Below, piece after piece: positions 36,559 through 44,426 of a stretch of 61,826 bases of DNA. The first letter of the stretch is position 1, and each line of letters starts with the position of its first letter. Source of the DNA: an uncultured Brachyspira sp. (GTDB lineage: Bacteria > Spirochaetota > Brachyspiria > Brachyspirales > Brachyspiraceae); contig NZ_CALXKQ010000019.1 of the NCBI RefSeq assembly GCF_944388875.1, positions 1 to 61,826 on the forward strand, read 5' to 3'. Below the pieces are notes generated by a model, which worked only from the letters and a program-made list of their open reading frames with translations, had not been told where the DNA came from and did not search any database. The position numbers were made by a program, and so were the translations under genes.

Positions 36559-36818
36559 AAATAGTTTTTAATGAAAGAGCTTGGCAGGAATATATCTTCT
36601 GGGTATCTAATGATAAAACAATTGTAAAGAAAATTAATGAACTTATTAAGGATATTATTAGAGAGCCATATTCTGGTATAGGTAAGCCTGAAAAATTAAA
36701 ATATGATAAAAAAGATTTATATTCAAGAAGAATTAATTTAGAGCATAGATTAGTTTATCATATAGAAAATAATAACTTAATAATAACATCTTGCAAATAT
36801 CATTATAGTAAAGAATAA
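36555..36818 (+). CDS. yoeB: YoeB/Txe-family ribosome-dependent mRNA endonuclease toxin
   Basis: This 87-residue protein matches YoeB along its whole length: FNERAWQEYIFWVSNDKTI, IREPYSGIGKPEKLK, SRRINLEHRLVYHI and a C-terminal CKYHYSKE. The catalytic residues known for E. coli YoeB are conserved at the same positions: Glu46, Arg65, His83 and Tyr84. The toxin cleaves mRNA at the ribosomal A site. It overlaps the antitoxin by 4 bp and sits between island paralogues 2 and 3. Confidence 0.9.
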   Translation: MKIVFNERAWQEYIFWVSNDKTIVKKINELIKDIIREPYSGIGKPEKLKYDKKDLYSRRINLEHRLVYHIENNNLIITSCKYHYSKE

Positions 36819-36977
36819 TTATTATTTAGTATGATTTAATACTATATTTTATAAAATAAATATATTTTCTAATGAAGCCTAGTAAAGAATATCGAATATT
36901 TTTATGCATGAACAAATTTTTTATTGACATAATTAAAAAATGTATTTATAATTCCACATAAGAGGAGGTTATATGAT

Positions 36978-37424
36978 ATGAAAGATAGAATTTTAAAATT
37001 TTCATTCTTTTTATTAATTTCAACTTTTTTATTTGTTAATATTGCATGTTCTAAAAAAACAGAAAAAAACACAAATATCCCTGAAGACCTATACGGTCAA
37101 TATTTTATGTCACCTGATGAAACATATATGAAATCGCTTCTTATAATTGTAGATTATGATGGTATAGAAATTAACTATCCTAATGATGAATCTACAATAG
37201 AAGTTGTGAAAAAGTGCGTGGATATTGTAATGGAAAGCGACAGAGCTATAAAAGGCGATATAGGAAATAGTAAATTATCACAAGTAGCAGATAATCATTA
37301 TAAAACTATATCTAAAAATGATGCTCACTTAGAATTTAAATTTACTAATGAAGCACTTGAACTATCTGTTTATAATGGAACGCAGCAAGTTAACTCAATT
37401 AGTCTTCGTAAATTAGGAAAATAA
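36978..37424 (+). CDS. Small lipoprotein
   Basis: This 148-residue protein has a lipoprotein signal peptide (MKDRILKFSFFLLISTFLFV) and the lipobox NIAC, with the acylated Cys near residue 24, then a charged linker SKKTEKN. The mature part is about 120 residues and probably alpha/beta; I recognise no family. An AGAGGAGG site lies upstream. It is an island gene between the toxin-antitoxin pair and paralogue 3, in the same direction. A TTGACA-like sequence near 36925 may be part of its promoter. Confidence 0.65.
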   Translation: MKDRILKFSFFLLISTFLFVNIACSKKTEKNTNIPEDLYGQYFMSPDETYMKSLLIIVDYDGIEINYPNDESTIEVVKKCVDIVMESDRAIKGDIGNSKLSQVADNHYKTISKNDAHLEFKFTNEALELSVYNGTQQVNSISLRKLGK

Positions 37425-37563
37425 TATTTTAAGTGAATAAAATTATAATTAGATACGATAAATATGACGTATAAAAAACCGTATTTTAAAATTTTATTCA
37501 CTTTATTATTTTTTTCATAATGGATTTATATTTAATCCTAAAAAGCTAGTATAACAAAAATAA

Positions 37564-37649
37564 GTGAGCCAAAGCAACCAAGTAGGTTATTATATGGCTA
37601 ACCAAAAGTAAGCACACTTCGTGTGGGCTAACATAACAATAATAGGAGT
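37564..37649 (+). repeat. 5' leader element of paralogue 3, shared with paralogue 4
   Basis: It begins gagccaaagc and ends cataacaataataggagt, which includes the ribosome-binding site. Both ends recur at 39154-39225 before paralogue 4, while the middles differ. The middle here contains the hairpin CACACTTCGTGTG. Confidence 0.6.
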
Positions 37650-37654
37650 TTATT

Positions 37655-38847
37655 ATGATAGATAATATATTTGATTTTCTCTTGAATCAAAATGAAAATA
37701 CGAAGTTTATTATAGGTTTAGTTTTTATTGTTATTTTTTATATTATTTTTATGTATATAAAGAAGCGTTCCAAGAAATGGTATTCTCAAAATAAAATAAT
37801 AGTAGATGGAAAAGATTTCTTTATGCTTAAAGATAAAGTAAATAATATATATATTAATTGCTACAGATATAAAGATAATGCTTATGCCAAATGGTTTAAC
37901 GATCACCATTCTAAAATGGAGGATATACTATCATTAAACAACAATTGGGCAGAAGATGAAAGTAGAATAAAAAGACAATTTGACGGTTTTGCAAATGAAT
38001 ATTTTGACCGTTTCCCAAGTCAAATATTTATAAATAACGGCGATGAATTAATTATTCGTGAAACTAGTAAACTATACATAGATGAAATGGTGGTTTACCA
38101 TGATTATGACAAAAAATATTTTAAGGATTTATATTACAGACAATACAAAATAGAAACCCCTTTTCAATATTATGAATTTAATCCAAATGATAAACCTAAA
38201 TTTGAGGGTTGGTATTCAAAAGAAGATGTAAGAGATAAACTTACAACTATAACATTCAGAAAAGAATTAGATTATGAAAGAACATCTAAGATTGAATATA
38301 CAATGGATATTGAAAATAAAAGAATAGAAGGAGTTTTTGAAGTTATTAGAAAGCCTGAAATAGAAGTAAAACAATTTTATATTCCAATTGAACAGATGAG
38401 TTTTCCTGATAAACTGTCTTACAAATATGATGGTTTGGGAGTTGATGAAACAAAAAAAATGCTTACTAATTATTTATTTAATTTCAATTATCCTTTTATT
38501 AAAGGAAAAGAAAAAATAAATATGGCTATCAGCGGAGCTTATAATTTTGATGAAAGATTCAAACAAGAAAAAGTATAAGTTCTTATTTAAGAGATTTAGT
38601 TGTTGATAGTAAAGAATTATTATCTAATTATGAACTTACTGATAATTTTTATAATAATATGAATAAATTAATATTTCTTTTAACAGATACAGGAATTATA
38701 GTAATGCCTGAATACCCAAATATGGAGCTTAATGATAGAGATATGAATTTAGAAAATACTGCAGAAAGAATATTTATCCCTACATATCATTTAAAAAATT
38801 ATCTGAATAAAAGTCATTATTTATTTAAATTTTTTAATAGGAGATAA
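37655..38847 (+). pseudogene. Island paralogue 3 with an internal deletion
   Basis: The frame from ATG 37655 (GGAG site) encodes a membrane helix (FIIGLVFIVIFYIIFMYI) and the first two thirds of the family, with YERTSKIEYTMDIENKRIEGVFE and NFNYPFIKGKEKINMAISG, to a stop at 38578. Just after, in another frame, SSYLRDLVVDSKELLSNYELT continues with LIFLLTDTGIIVMPEY to 38847. Compared with paralogue 4, about 85-100 residues are missing between FKQEKV and SSYLRDLV. That segment includes the DDELICIYKR block. Both junction sides in paralogue 4 carry gaaaaa(a)g, so deletion across a short direct repeat is likely. Confidence 0.8.
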
Positions 38848-38867
38848 TTAATTTTTATATTTTTTAT

Positions 38868-38980
38868 TAGTATGATTTAATACTAATTTTATACTTGCAC
38901 TTTCGCCGTAGGCGTACTTCGTATTGTTCTTTGACGCTGTCCGCCGTAGGCAGGCATGCGGCGGGAAAAAGAACAATAAA
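38868..38980. repeat. Dispersed structured repeat, copy B
   Basis: It matches copy A (32731-32869) over tagtatgattta, cttgcactttcgc, gttctttgacgctgtccgcc and ggcgggaaaaagaacaataa. Its interior is shorter. The stem GTTCTTT (from 38936) with AAAGAAC (to 38974) encloses CCGCC/GGCGG. A partial copy of only the first 18 bases is at 36827-36844. Confidence 0.75.
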
Positions 38981-39077
38981 AAAATGACAAACTTAAAAAT
39001 TGTCAGTATATATTAAGTAAGTTTATCGCTAGCAACAATAAAATGCAAACATAATAAAATATTAGAAAGCTAAATAT

Positions 39078-39114
39078 AAAAATTATTGGCAGAGCCTATA
39101 AGCCAATAATTTTT
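39078..39114 (+). terminator. Terminator-like hairpin between paralogues 3 and 4
   Basis: A 13-bp perfect stem, AAAAATTATTGGC (39078-39090) with GCCAATAATTTTT (39102-39114), has an 11-base loop and a T-rich 3' side. It is 230 bp after paralogue 3. The rest of the 38848-39229 gap holds repeat copy B and the paralogue 4 leader. Confidence 0.6.
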
Positions 39115-39151
39115 ATTAGCAATAATAAAAGGAGAGCATAATAATTAACAA

Positions 39152-39225
39152 GCGAGCCAAAGCCAGCTAGTGAGTTTACTCGCTAGCTTATATACGGCGG
39201 CGGCGAGCATAACAATAATAGGAGT
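39152..39225 (+). repeat. 5' leader element of paralogue 4
   Basis: It shares gagccaaagc and cataacaataataggagt with the leader at 37564-37649. It also contains a 9-bp inverted repeat, GCTAGTGAG (39166-39174) with CTCGCTAGC (39179-39187), and the GC-rich acggcggcggcgagc. Confidence 0.6.
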
Positions 39226-39229
39226 ATTT

Positions 39230-40648
39230 ATGATATCATTTGGAATATTGGAACCATTAAGACTTTTTCTTATTAGTGATTATTTCTGGCCTGTTTTGCT
39301 TGGATCAATTATCATTTTTCTATCCGTATTTTTTCTAATTGAGAAGAAAGCAAAAAAATGGTATGCTAAAAATAAAATATTGGTATATGAAAAAAGTTTT
39401 TTCATGCTGAAAGATAGAGTAAATAATATATATATTAATTGCTATAAATATAAAGATAATAATTATGATGAATGGTACAGAAAATACCGCGGTAAAATTA
39501 AGTATGTACTTAAAGTAAAATTTGATAATTTTGCACGTGAATATTTTGCTTCTTTTACAGGTCAAATGTTTATAAATATCGAAAATAAATTAATGATTCG
39601 TGAAACTAATGAATTAAATAATAATCAAATTAATGTTTACCGTGATTATGATATGGCTTATTTTGAAAGACTGGAGGAAAAGCAATTTAAATACGATGAT
39701 CCTTATAAAAAGTCATGGAAAGAAGCACGTAAATTTGGCGGTTGGAGTTCAAAAGAAAACAATAGAGAAATTTTGTTAAAGATAAAATTCAAAAGAGAAT
39801 TCGATTATGAAAGAACATCAGAAATTGAATATACTATGGATATTGAAGGCAAAAAAGTAGAAGGAGTTTTTGAAGTTATTAGAAAGCCTGAAATAGAAAT
39901 AAGGGAGTTTTATATTCCAGTAGAACAGACTACTTTTACTAATGATAAATATTCAGCTTATCTTGGTATGGACGAAGTAAGAAAGATGCTTACTAATTAT
40001 TTATTTAATTTCAATTACCCTTTTATTAAAGGAAAAGAAAGAATAAATTCATTCATCAGCGGAACTTACTATTTTGATGAAAATTTTAAAGAAGAAAAAG
40101 GAAGAGAGCTTGAAGAAGAATTAAAAAATAAAGAGATTATTATAGAAAAATTCCATCATTATGATCAAAACAAAGCCTATTATGCGGATAAAATTGGTAT
40201 TATATATTATAAGAAACTTAAAGACTTTAGATGCTTTGATATATTATACTATGATGATGAATTAATATGCATATATAAAAGAACTGTAAAAGCAGATGAA
40301 AGAAGCGATGAAGCTGTAGTAAAAAATCATTCTTTTATATTTGAATTGAACGGAGAAAAAAGTATAGGTTCATATTTAAAAGATTTAGTTACTGATATTA
40401 AAGCATTATTATCTAATTATGCAGTTGCCGACTATTTTTATGATAATATAGATAATTTAATATTTCTTTTAACAGATACAGGAATTATAGTAATGCCTGA
40501 ATATACAAATTTAATTCTTAGCGATGAAGATTATGATTTGGAAAATACAAATAAAAAAATCGCAGATAGAATATTTATTTCATCAAATGATTTAAAAAAT
40601 TATTTAAATAGAAGTAATTATTTATTTAGTTTTTTTGATAGGCAATAA
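39230..40648 (+). CDS. Island paralogue 4, intact
   Basis: This is a protein of about 472 residues and the most complete non-ankyrin member. One N-terminal membrane helix (FWPVLLGSIIIFLSVFFLI) is followed by KSFFMLKDRVNNIYINCYKY, INVYRDYDMAYFE, YERTSEIEYTMDIEGKKVEGVFEV, NFNYPFIKGKERINSFISG, DDELICIYKRTVK, SYLKDLVTDIKALLSNY and a terminal RSNYLFSFFDRQ. ATG 39230 with GGAG 5 bases upstream is the likely start. An upstream GTG at 39170 lies inside the leader hairpin. The family is not recognised; the soluble part probably faces the cytoplasm behind a single anchor. Confidence 0.7.
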   Translation: MISFGILEPLRLFLISDYFWPVLLGSIIIFLSVFFLIEKKAKKWYAKNKILVYEKSFFMLKDRVNNIYINCYKYKDNNYDEWYRKYRGKIKYVLKVKFDNFAREYFASFTGQMFINIENKLMIRETNELNNNQINVYRDYDMAYFERLEEKQFKYDDPYKKSWKEARKFGGWSSKENNREILLKIKFKREFDYERTSEIEYTMDIEGKKVEGVFEVIRKPEIEIREFYIPVEQTTFTNDKYSAYLGMDEVRKMLTNYLFNFNYPFIKGKERINSFISGTYYFDENFKEEKGRELEEELKNKEIIIEKFHHYDQNKAYYADKIGIIYYKKLKDFRCFDILYYDDELICIYKRTVKADERSDEAVVKNHSFIFELNGEKSIGSYLKDLVTDIKALLSNYAVADYFYDNIDNLIFLLTDTGIIVMPEYTNLILSDEDYDLENTNKKIADRIFISSNDLKNYLNRSNYLFSFFDRQ

Positions 40649-40721
40649 TTGTTTTTATGATTTATTTTTATTTATGTATATAATAATCAACAAAAAATAA
40701 TTTTGGAGTTAAATAAATATT

Positions 40722-41798
40722 ATGGCAAAGTTATTATACAGTATTTTACATAACGAATATTTTATTTTGATTATTTCTATTATTGTTTTAGTGATTATTT
40801 TTAAAATCTTAATGAAAAATAAATACCGTCCTTATTTTTATATAAAAGATATAACTTTTTTTATACTTAAAGACAATATTAATAATATGTATATCTACTG
40901 CAATAGATTTGAAAATATTGATGAGGGTATTCATTATTTGTATATGGGTAAAATATTTATAAATAATGCAGATTTATTCGGAATTTATGAGATTGCAGGA
41001 AACAGTAAAAAAATTGAAGTTTTTGACTATGATACTGAAGAATTTATAACTTTAAACAGAAAAAATATTGCAGAAATAAATTTAAAAAACACTAATCTTT
41101 CAAAAATTGAATATGTTATGGAGATTAATGGTAAAAGAATAGAAGGTATTTTTGAAATAATTAATGAACCCAAAATAAATATAAAAAATTTCCATGTATG
41201 CGGATTTAAATATTTAAAAACTTATAGCAGAGGAATAATTGTAACAATTCTTAATCATTTATTTAATTTTTATTATGTCTTTATAGATAATAAAGAAAAA
41301 ATAAATTTTGATATTAACGGAGAATATATTTTTTCAGAAGATTTTAAATGTAAAAAAGAAAAAGAGCTTTCAGATGAAGTTAGTTCAATTCTCAAACAAT
41401 TTTCCACTTATGAACTAAAACAATATTTTGCAAAAATTAAAGATTTATATGCCTTTAATATATTATATTTTGATGAAAAAACTATATGTATATATAAAAG
41501 AGTTACTAAAATAGAAGAAAATAAAAAACTCTCAATTAATAATGTTTCTCTTATTTATGATTTGAATAATCAAAAATTGATAAGTTCTTATTTTAAAGAT
41601 TTGGTAAATAATTCTGATGATTTACTAAAAAAGTATAATGCACCTAATAATTTTTATAATGATGATTTAGTATTTATTATAACAGATATTGGTGTTATTG
41701 TAATGTCTGACAGTGGGTATGAAAGAATATTTATTGCTTTAGATGATATGAAATACTATATAAATAAAGATCATTATTTAGTTTATTTGTTTAATTGA
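40722..41798 (+). CDS. Island paralogue 5, intact
   Basis: A 358-residue shorter family member. The N-terminal helix (YFILIISIIVLVIIFKIL) is followed by TFFILKDNINNMYIYCNRF, LSKIEYVMEINGKRIEGIFEII, NFYYVFIDNKEKINFDING, DEKTICIYKRVTK, SSYFKDLVNNSDDLLKKYN and a terminal KDHYLVYLFN. The C-terminal half is closer to paralogue 1 (SLIIDLNNEKLIS versus SLIYDLNNQKLIS) than to paralogue 4. GGAG lies upstream of the ATG. The next gene is dgt, 78 bp downstream. Confidence 0.7.
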   Translation: MAKLLYSILHNEYFILIISIIVLVIIFKILMKNKYRPYFYIKDITFFILKDNINNMYIYCNRFENIDEGIHYLYMGKIFINNADLFGIYEIAGNSKKIEVFDYDTEEFITLNRKNIAEINLKNTNLSKIEYVMEINGKRIEGIFEIINEPKINIKNFHVCGFKYLKTYSRGIIVTILNHLFNFYYVFIDNKEKINFDINGEYIFSEDFKCKKEKELSDEVSSILKQFSTYELKQYFAKIKDLYAFNILYFDEKTICIYKRVTKIEENKKLSINNVSLIYDLNNQKLISSYFKDLVNNSDDLLKKYNAPNNFYNDDLVFIITDIGVIVMSDSGYERIFIALDDMKYYINKDHYLVYLFN

Positions 41799-41876
41799 TT
41801 TTTATATTATTGTGTTTTTTCATTAATTGATTTATTATTAACATAATTATTGCAATATAGTTTTAAGGAAAATATT

Positions 41877-42908
41877 TTGAGAACAATAAGACTTGATATA
41901 GAAACTAGAGAAAAAGCTTTTTTATCTCCAGCCGCAGCATTTTCATCTGAAAGCAAAGGGACAGTATACCCAAGAGAAAAGGATGATATAAGAACAATTT
42001 ATATGCAAGACAGAGATAGAATAGTACACAGCGAATATTTTAGGCGTCTTAAAGATAAAGCACAGGTTATAATGCTTTCTGTAGGAGATTTCAGAACTAG
42101 ACTAACACATACGCTTGAAGTTATGCAGATAGCTAGAAGCATAGCAAGGGCATTAAGACTTAATGAAGATTTAACAGAAGCTATTGCATTCGGACATGAT
42201 CTAGGACATTCCCCATTCGGACATGCAGGAGAAAAAGCTATAGCTAAATATTTTAAAGGCTTTCACCATTCTTCGCATTCTTTAAGGGTAGTAGAACATT
42301 TAGAAAAAGGGAAAGGTCTTAATTTAAGTTTTGAAGTAAGAGATGGTATTATAAAACATACAAAGGGAAAAAGCGGAAAATTGATAGCTGATTCTTCAGG
42401 TCCTTCTACAAATGAGGGTATGATTGTGAGATTATCAGATACAATAGCTTATGCCAATCATGATGTTGATGATGCTATAAGATACGGTCTTCTTAAGTAT
42501 GAGGATTTGCCTAAGGATATTGTTAATGTTTTAGGAAGCACTTACGGAGAGAGAGCTGATACTATGATTATGGCTGTTATTGAGGCTAGTATTGAAAAAA
42601 TGGAAATAGATATAGATGCAAAGGTGTTAAAGGCTATCAATGATTTAAGAGCTTTTATGTTTAAAAAGGTTTATGAAAGCAAGGCTATACTTGAGGATGC
42701 AGAACGTGTTAATAGAATAGTATCTTCGATATTTGAATATTTAATGAAGCATAAAGAAATAATAGAAGAAGATAAATTATTTAAAAAAGCGAATATTCCA
42801 TACAGCAGTGATGAGGAATTTGTTAAAGATTATGTAGCACATCTTACCGATTCTGAGGCTATTAATCTTCATAAAAAAATCACTTATGGAAAACTTAATT
42901 ATATATAA
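41877..42908 (+). CDS. dgt: dGTPase-like deoxynucleotide triphosphohydrolase
   Basis: This protein of about 343 residues is an HD-domain hydrolase that removes triphosphate from dNTPs. The metal motifs are visible: RLTHTLEVMQIAR (first His), AFGHDLGHSPFGHAGE (the HD and following His pair) and a later SDTIAYANHDVDDAIR. The N-terminal HSEYFRRLKDKAQV is typical of this family. There is no ATG; TTG 41877 is chosen because AAGGAA lies 6 bases upstream. A TTG at 41850 would lack a site. The stop is immediately followed by the next start, so the two genes are coupled. Confidence 0.85.
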   Translation: MRTIRLDIETREKAFLSPAAAFSSESKGTVYPREKDDIRTIYMQDRDRIVHSEYFRRLKDKAQVIMLSVGDFRTRLTHTLEVMQIARSIARALRLNEDLTEAIAFGHDLGHSPFGHAGEKAIAKYFKGFHHSSHSLRVVEHLEKGKGLNLSFEVRDGIIKHTKGKSGKLIADSSGPSTNEGMIVRLSDTIAYANHDVDDAIRYGLLKYEDLPKDIVNVLGSTYGERADTMIMAVIEASIEKMEIDIDAKVLKAINDLRAFMFKKVYESKAILEDAERVNRIVSSIFEYLMKHKEIIEEDKLFKKANIPYSSDEEFVKDYVAHLTDSEAINLHKKITYGKLNYI

Positions 42909-43883
42909 ATGGTGTATAATATCATGTATAATAGCAAACATTTAAATAATATAAATAATGCTTTAGAAAAGGCTGAACTTCTTTATGATAAATGTATCTG
43001 CTGCGGTCATATATGCAATATTAATAGAAATGCTGGTAAGGTAGGAAGATGTAAAATTTTTGAAGATATTAATCATATAAAAACAGCATCTCATACTCTG
43101 CATTTTGGAGAAGAGCCTATGCTTGTAGGAAAAGGCGGAAGCGGTACAGTGTTTTTTTCAAGCTGCAATTTGAATTGCGTATTTTGTCAGAATCATCAAA
43201 TAAGCTCTGATGGAGTAGGGGATATAATTGATATAGAAACATTGGCTGATTATTTTTTAGATTTAGAGAAGCAGGGTGCAGAAAATATTAATTTAGTTAG
43301 TGCAACGCATGTTATATATCCCGTTCTTAGAGGGTTAAAGATAGCTTTAGAAAAAGGACTTAATCTTCCCATAGTTTATAATACAAATGGTTATGATACT
43401 AAAGAGTTATTAGATTGTTTGGATGGTATTGTTGATATATATCTTCCAGATTTGAAATATGTTTTTGATGATAAAGCTGTAAAGTATTCTAGAGCTGAAA
43501 ATTATTTTAATGTAGCTATTAATGCTATAGATATAATGAAGAAACAGGTTGGGGATTTAGTATTAGATGATAATGGAATAGCTAAGAGCGGTATTATAAT
43601 AAGGCATTTGATTCTTCCTAATAACGAATCTGATTCTTATGATGTATTAATCGAATTAAAGGATAGAGGTTTCTTGAATACAGCGATATCTCTAATGTCT
43701 CAGTATAATCCGAAATTCAAGGCATGCAGTTTTGAAAATATAAATAGAAAATTATACAAAAAAGAGTATGATGATTTAGTTGATTATGCACTTGATTTGG
43801 GTTTTGAAAATTTGCTTATTCAGGAAATGGAAAGTTCTGAAAATTATCTTCCAGATTTCACCAGAGAAAAGCCGTTTATATGA
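42909..43883 (+). CDS. PflX-like radical SAM protein
   Basis: This 324-residue radical SAM protein of the PflA/PflX (COG1313) group has the cluster motif SSCNLNCVFCQNH (Cx3Cx2C) near residue 90. An N-terminal cysteine pair region, CICCGHICNINR, precedes GKVGRCKI. IVYNTNGYDTKE and DIYLPDLKY are typical of the group. The members' substrates are mostly unknown, though some resemble glycyl-radical activators. It starts directly after the dgt stop. There is no linked glycyl-radical enzyme in this window. Confidence 0.8.
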   Translation: MVYNIMYNSKHLNNINNALEKAELLYDKCICCGHICNINRNAGKVGRCKIFEDINHIKTASHTLHFGEEPMLVGKGGSGTVFFSSCNLNCVFCQNHQISSDGVGDIIDIETLADYFLDLEKQGAENINLVSATHVIYPVLRGLKIALEKGLNLPIVYNTNGYDTKELLDCLDGIVDIYLPDLKYVFDDKAVKYSRAENYFNVAINAIDIMKKQVGDLVLDDNGIAKSGIIIRHLILPNNESDSYDVLIELKDRGFLNTAISLMSQYNPKFKACSFENINRKLYKKEYDDLVDYALDLGFENLLIQEMESSENYLPDFTREKPFI

Positions 43884-43899
43884 TTATGATATATTAGAC

Positions 43900-44142
43900 T
43901 TGTTTAAAAAGTATTTGACAAGATTAACTGTAAAATTTATTTAATTTTAAAATTATGAAATATAATATTTTATATGTTGTATAAGTTGTTATTTTAGTAT
44001 ATCAATATGCAGTCCTTCGTCGCGGGCGTACTTCGTATGCTTCTTTGTGGCACGGCAGCAAAGCCTCACTTATAAAATAAAAAACACTAAAAATTAAAAC
44101 AGTATAATTATCTATTAATTTAGTTTTGAAACAAGTCTATTA
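43900..44142. repeat. Right member of a diverged inverted repeat
   Basis: On the minus strand it repeats the order seen at 32870-33090: gacttgtttcaaaactaa, gccacaaagaagc, gactgcatatt, cttatacaacatataaaat and ttgtcaaatacttttt. A GC-rich insert, tacgaagtacgcccgcgacgaa, is present here only, between caaagaagc and gactgcatatt. The gap from 43884 to 44229 holds nothing else apart from a promoter. Confidence 0.6.
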
Positions 44143-44163
44143 AAATATTAATAGTTTTATATT

Positions 44164-44191
44164 TTGACAAAAATATTTTATAATGTATAAT
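44164..44191 (+). promoter_or_regulatory. Promoter upstream of the HEAT/MinD pair
   Basis: TTGACA (44164-44169) and TATAAT (44186-44191), 16 bp apart, lie 39 bp upstream of the ATG at 44230. Confidence 0.7.
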
Positions 44192-44229
44192 TATAATGTA
44201 ATATTATATTGTTTCATAAGGACAAAATT

Positions 44230-44424
44230 ATGAAAGAAATACTTTCTGATTTAGAAAGCGAGGATGTAGAAAAAAGATTGAATGCTCTTGATGAATTAGC
44301 TTCTTTAGTTTCTACAGCAGATAAAATAGCGGTTATCAAGGCATTAAAGCCACATATATTAGATTGGGATGAAAATGTCAGATTGAAAGTGGCTCAGGTA
44401 TTAAAATTGTATACGGGACAATAA
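44230..44424 (+). CDS. Small HEAT-like helical protein
   Basis: A 64-residue helical protein resembling a single HEAT-type repeat pair (RLNALDELASLV and WDENVRLKVAQVL). ATG 44230 is chosen because AAGGAC lies 8-9 bases upstream. It ends 2 bp before the MinD-like ATPase, so co-translation and possibly physical interaction are likely. No family is assigned. Confidence 0.6.
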   Translation: MKEILSDLESEDVEKRLNALDELASLVSTADKIAVIKALKPHILDWDENVRLKVAQVLKLYTGQ

Positions 44425-44426
44425 TT

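Noticed and set aside
36827-36844. Full third copy of the dispersed repeat
   Set aside because: Only the first 18 bases (tagtatgatttaatacta) match; the structured core is missing.
39170-39229. GTG start for paralogue 4 at 39170
   Set aside because: The GTG lies in a leader hairpin without a ribosome-binding site; ATG 39230 has GGAG 5 bases upstream and gives the family-typical N-terminus.
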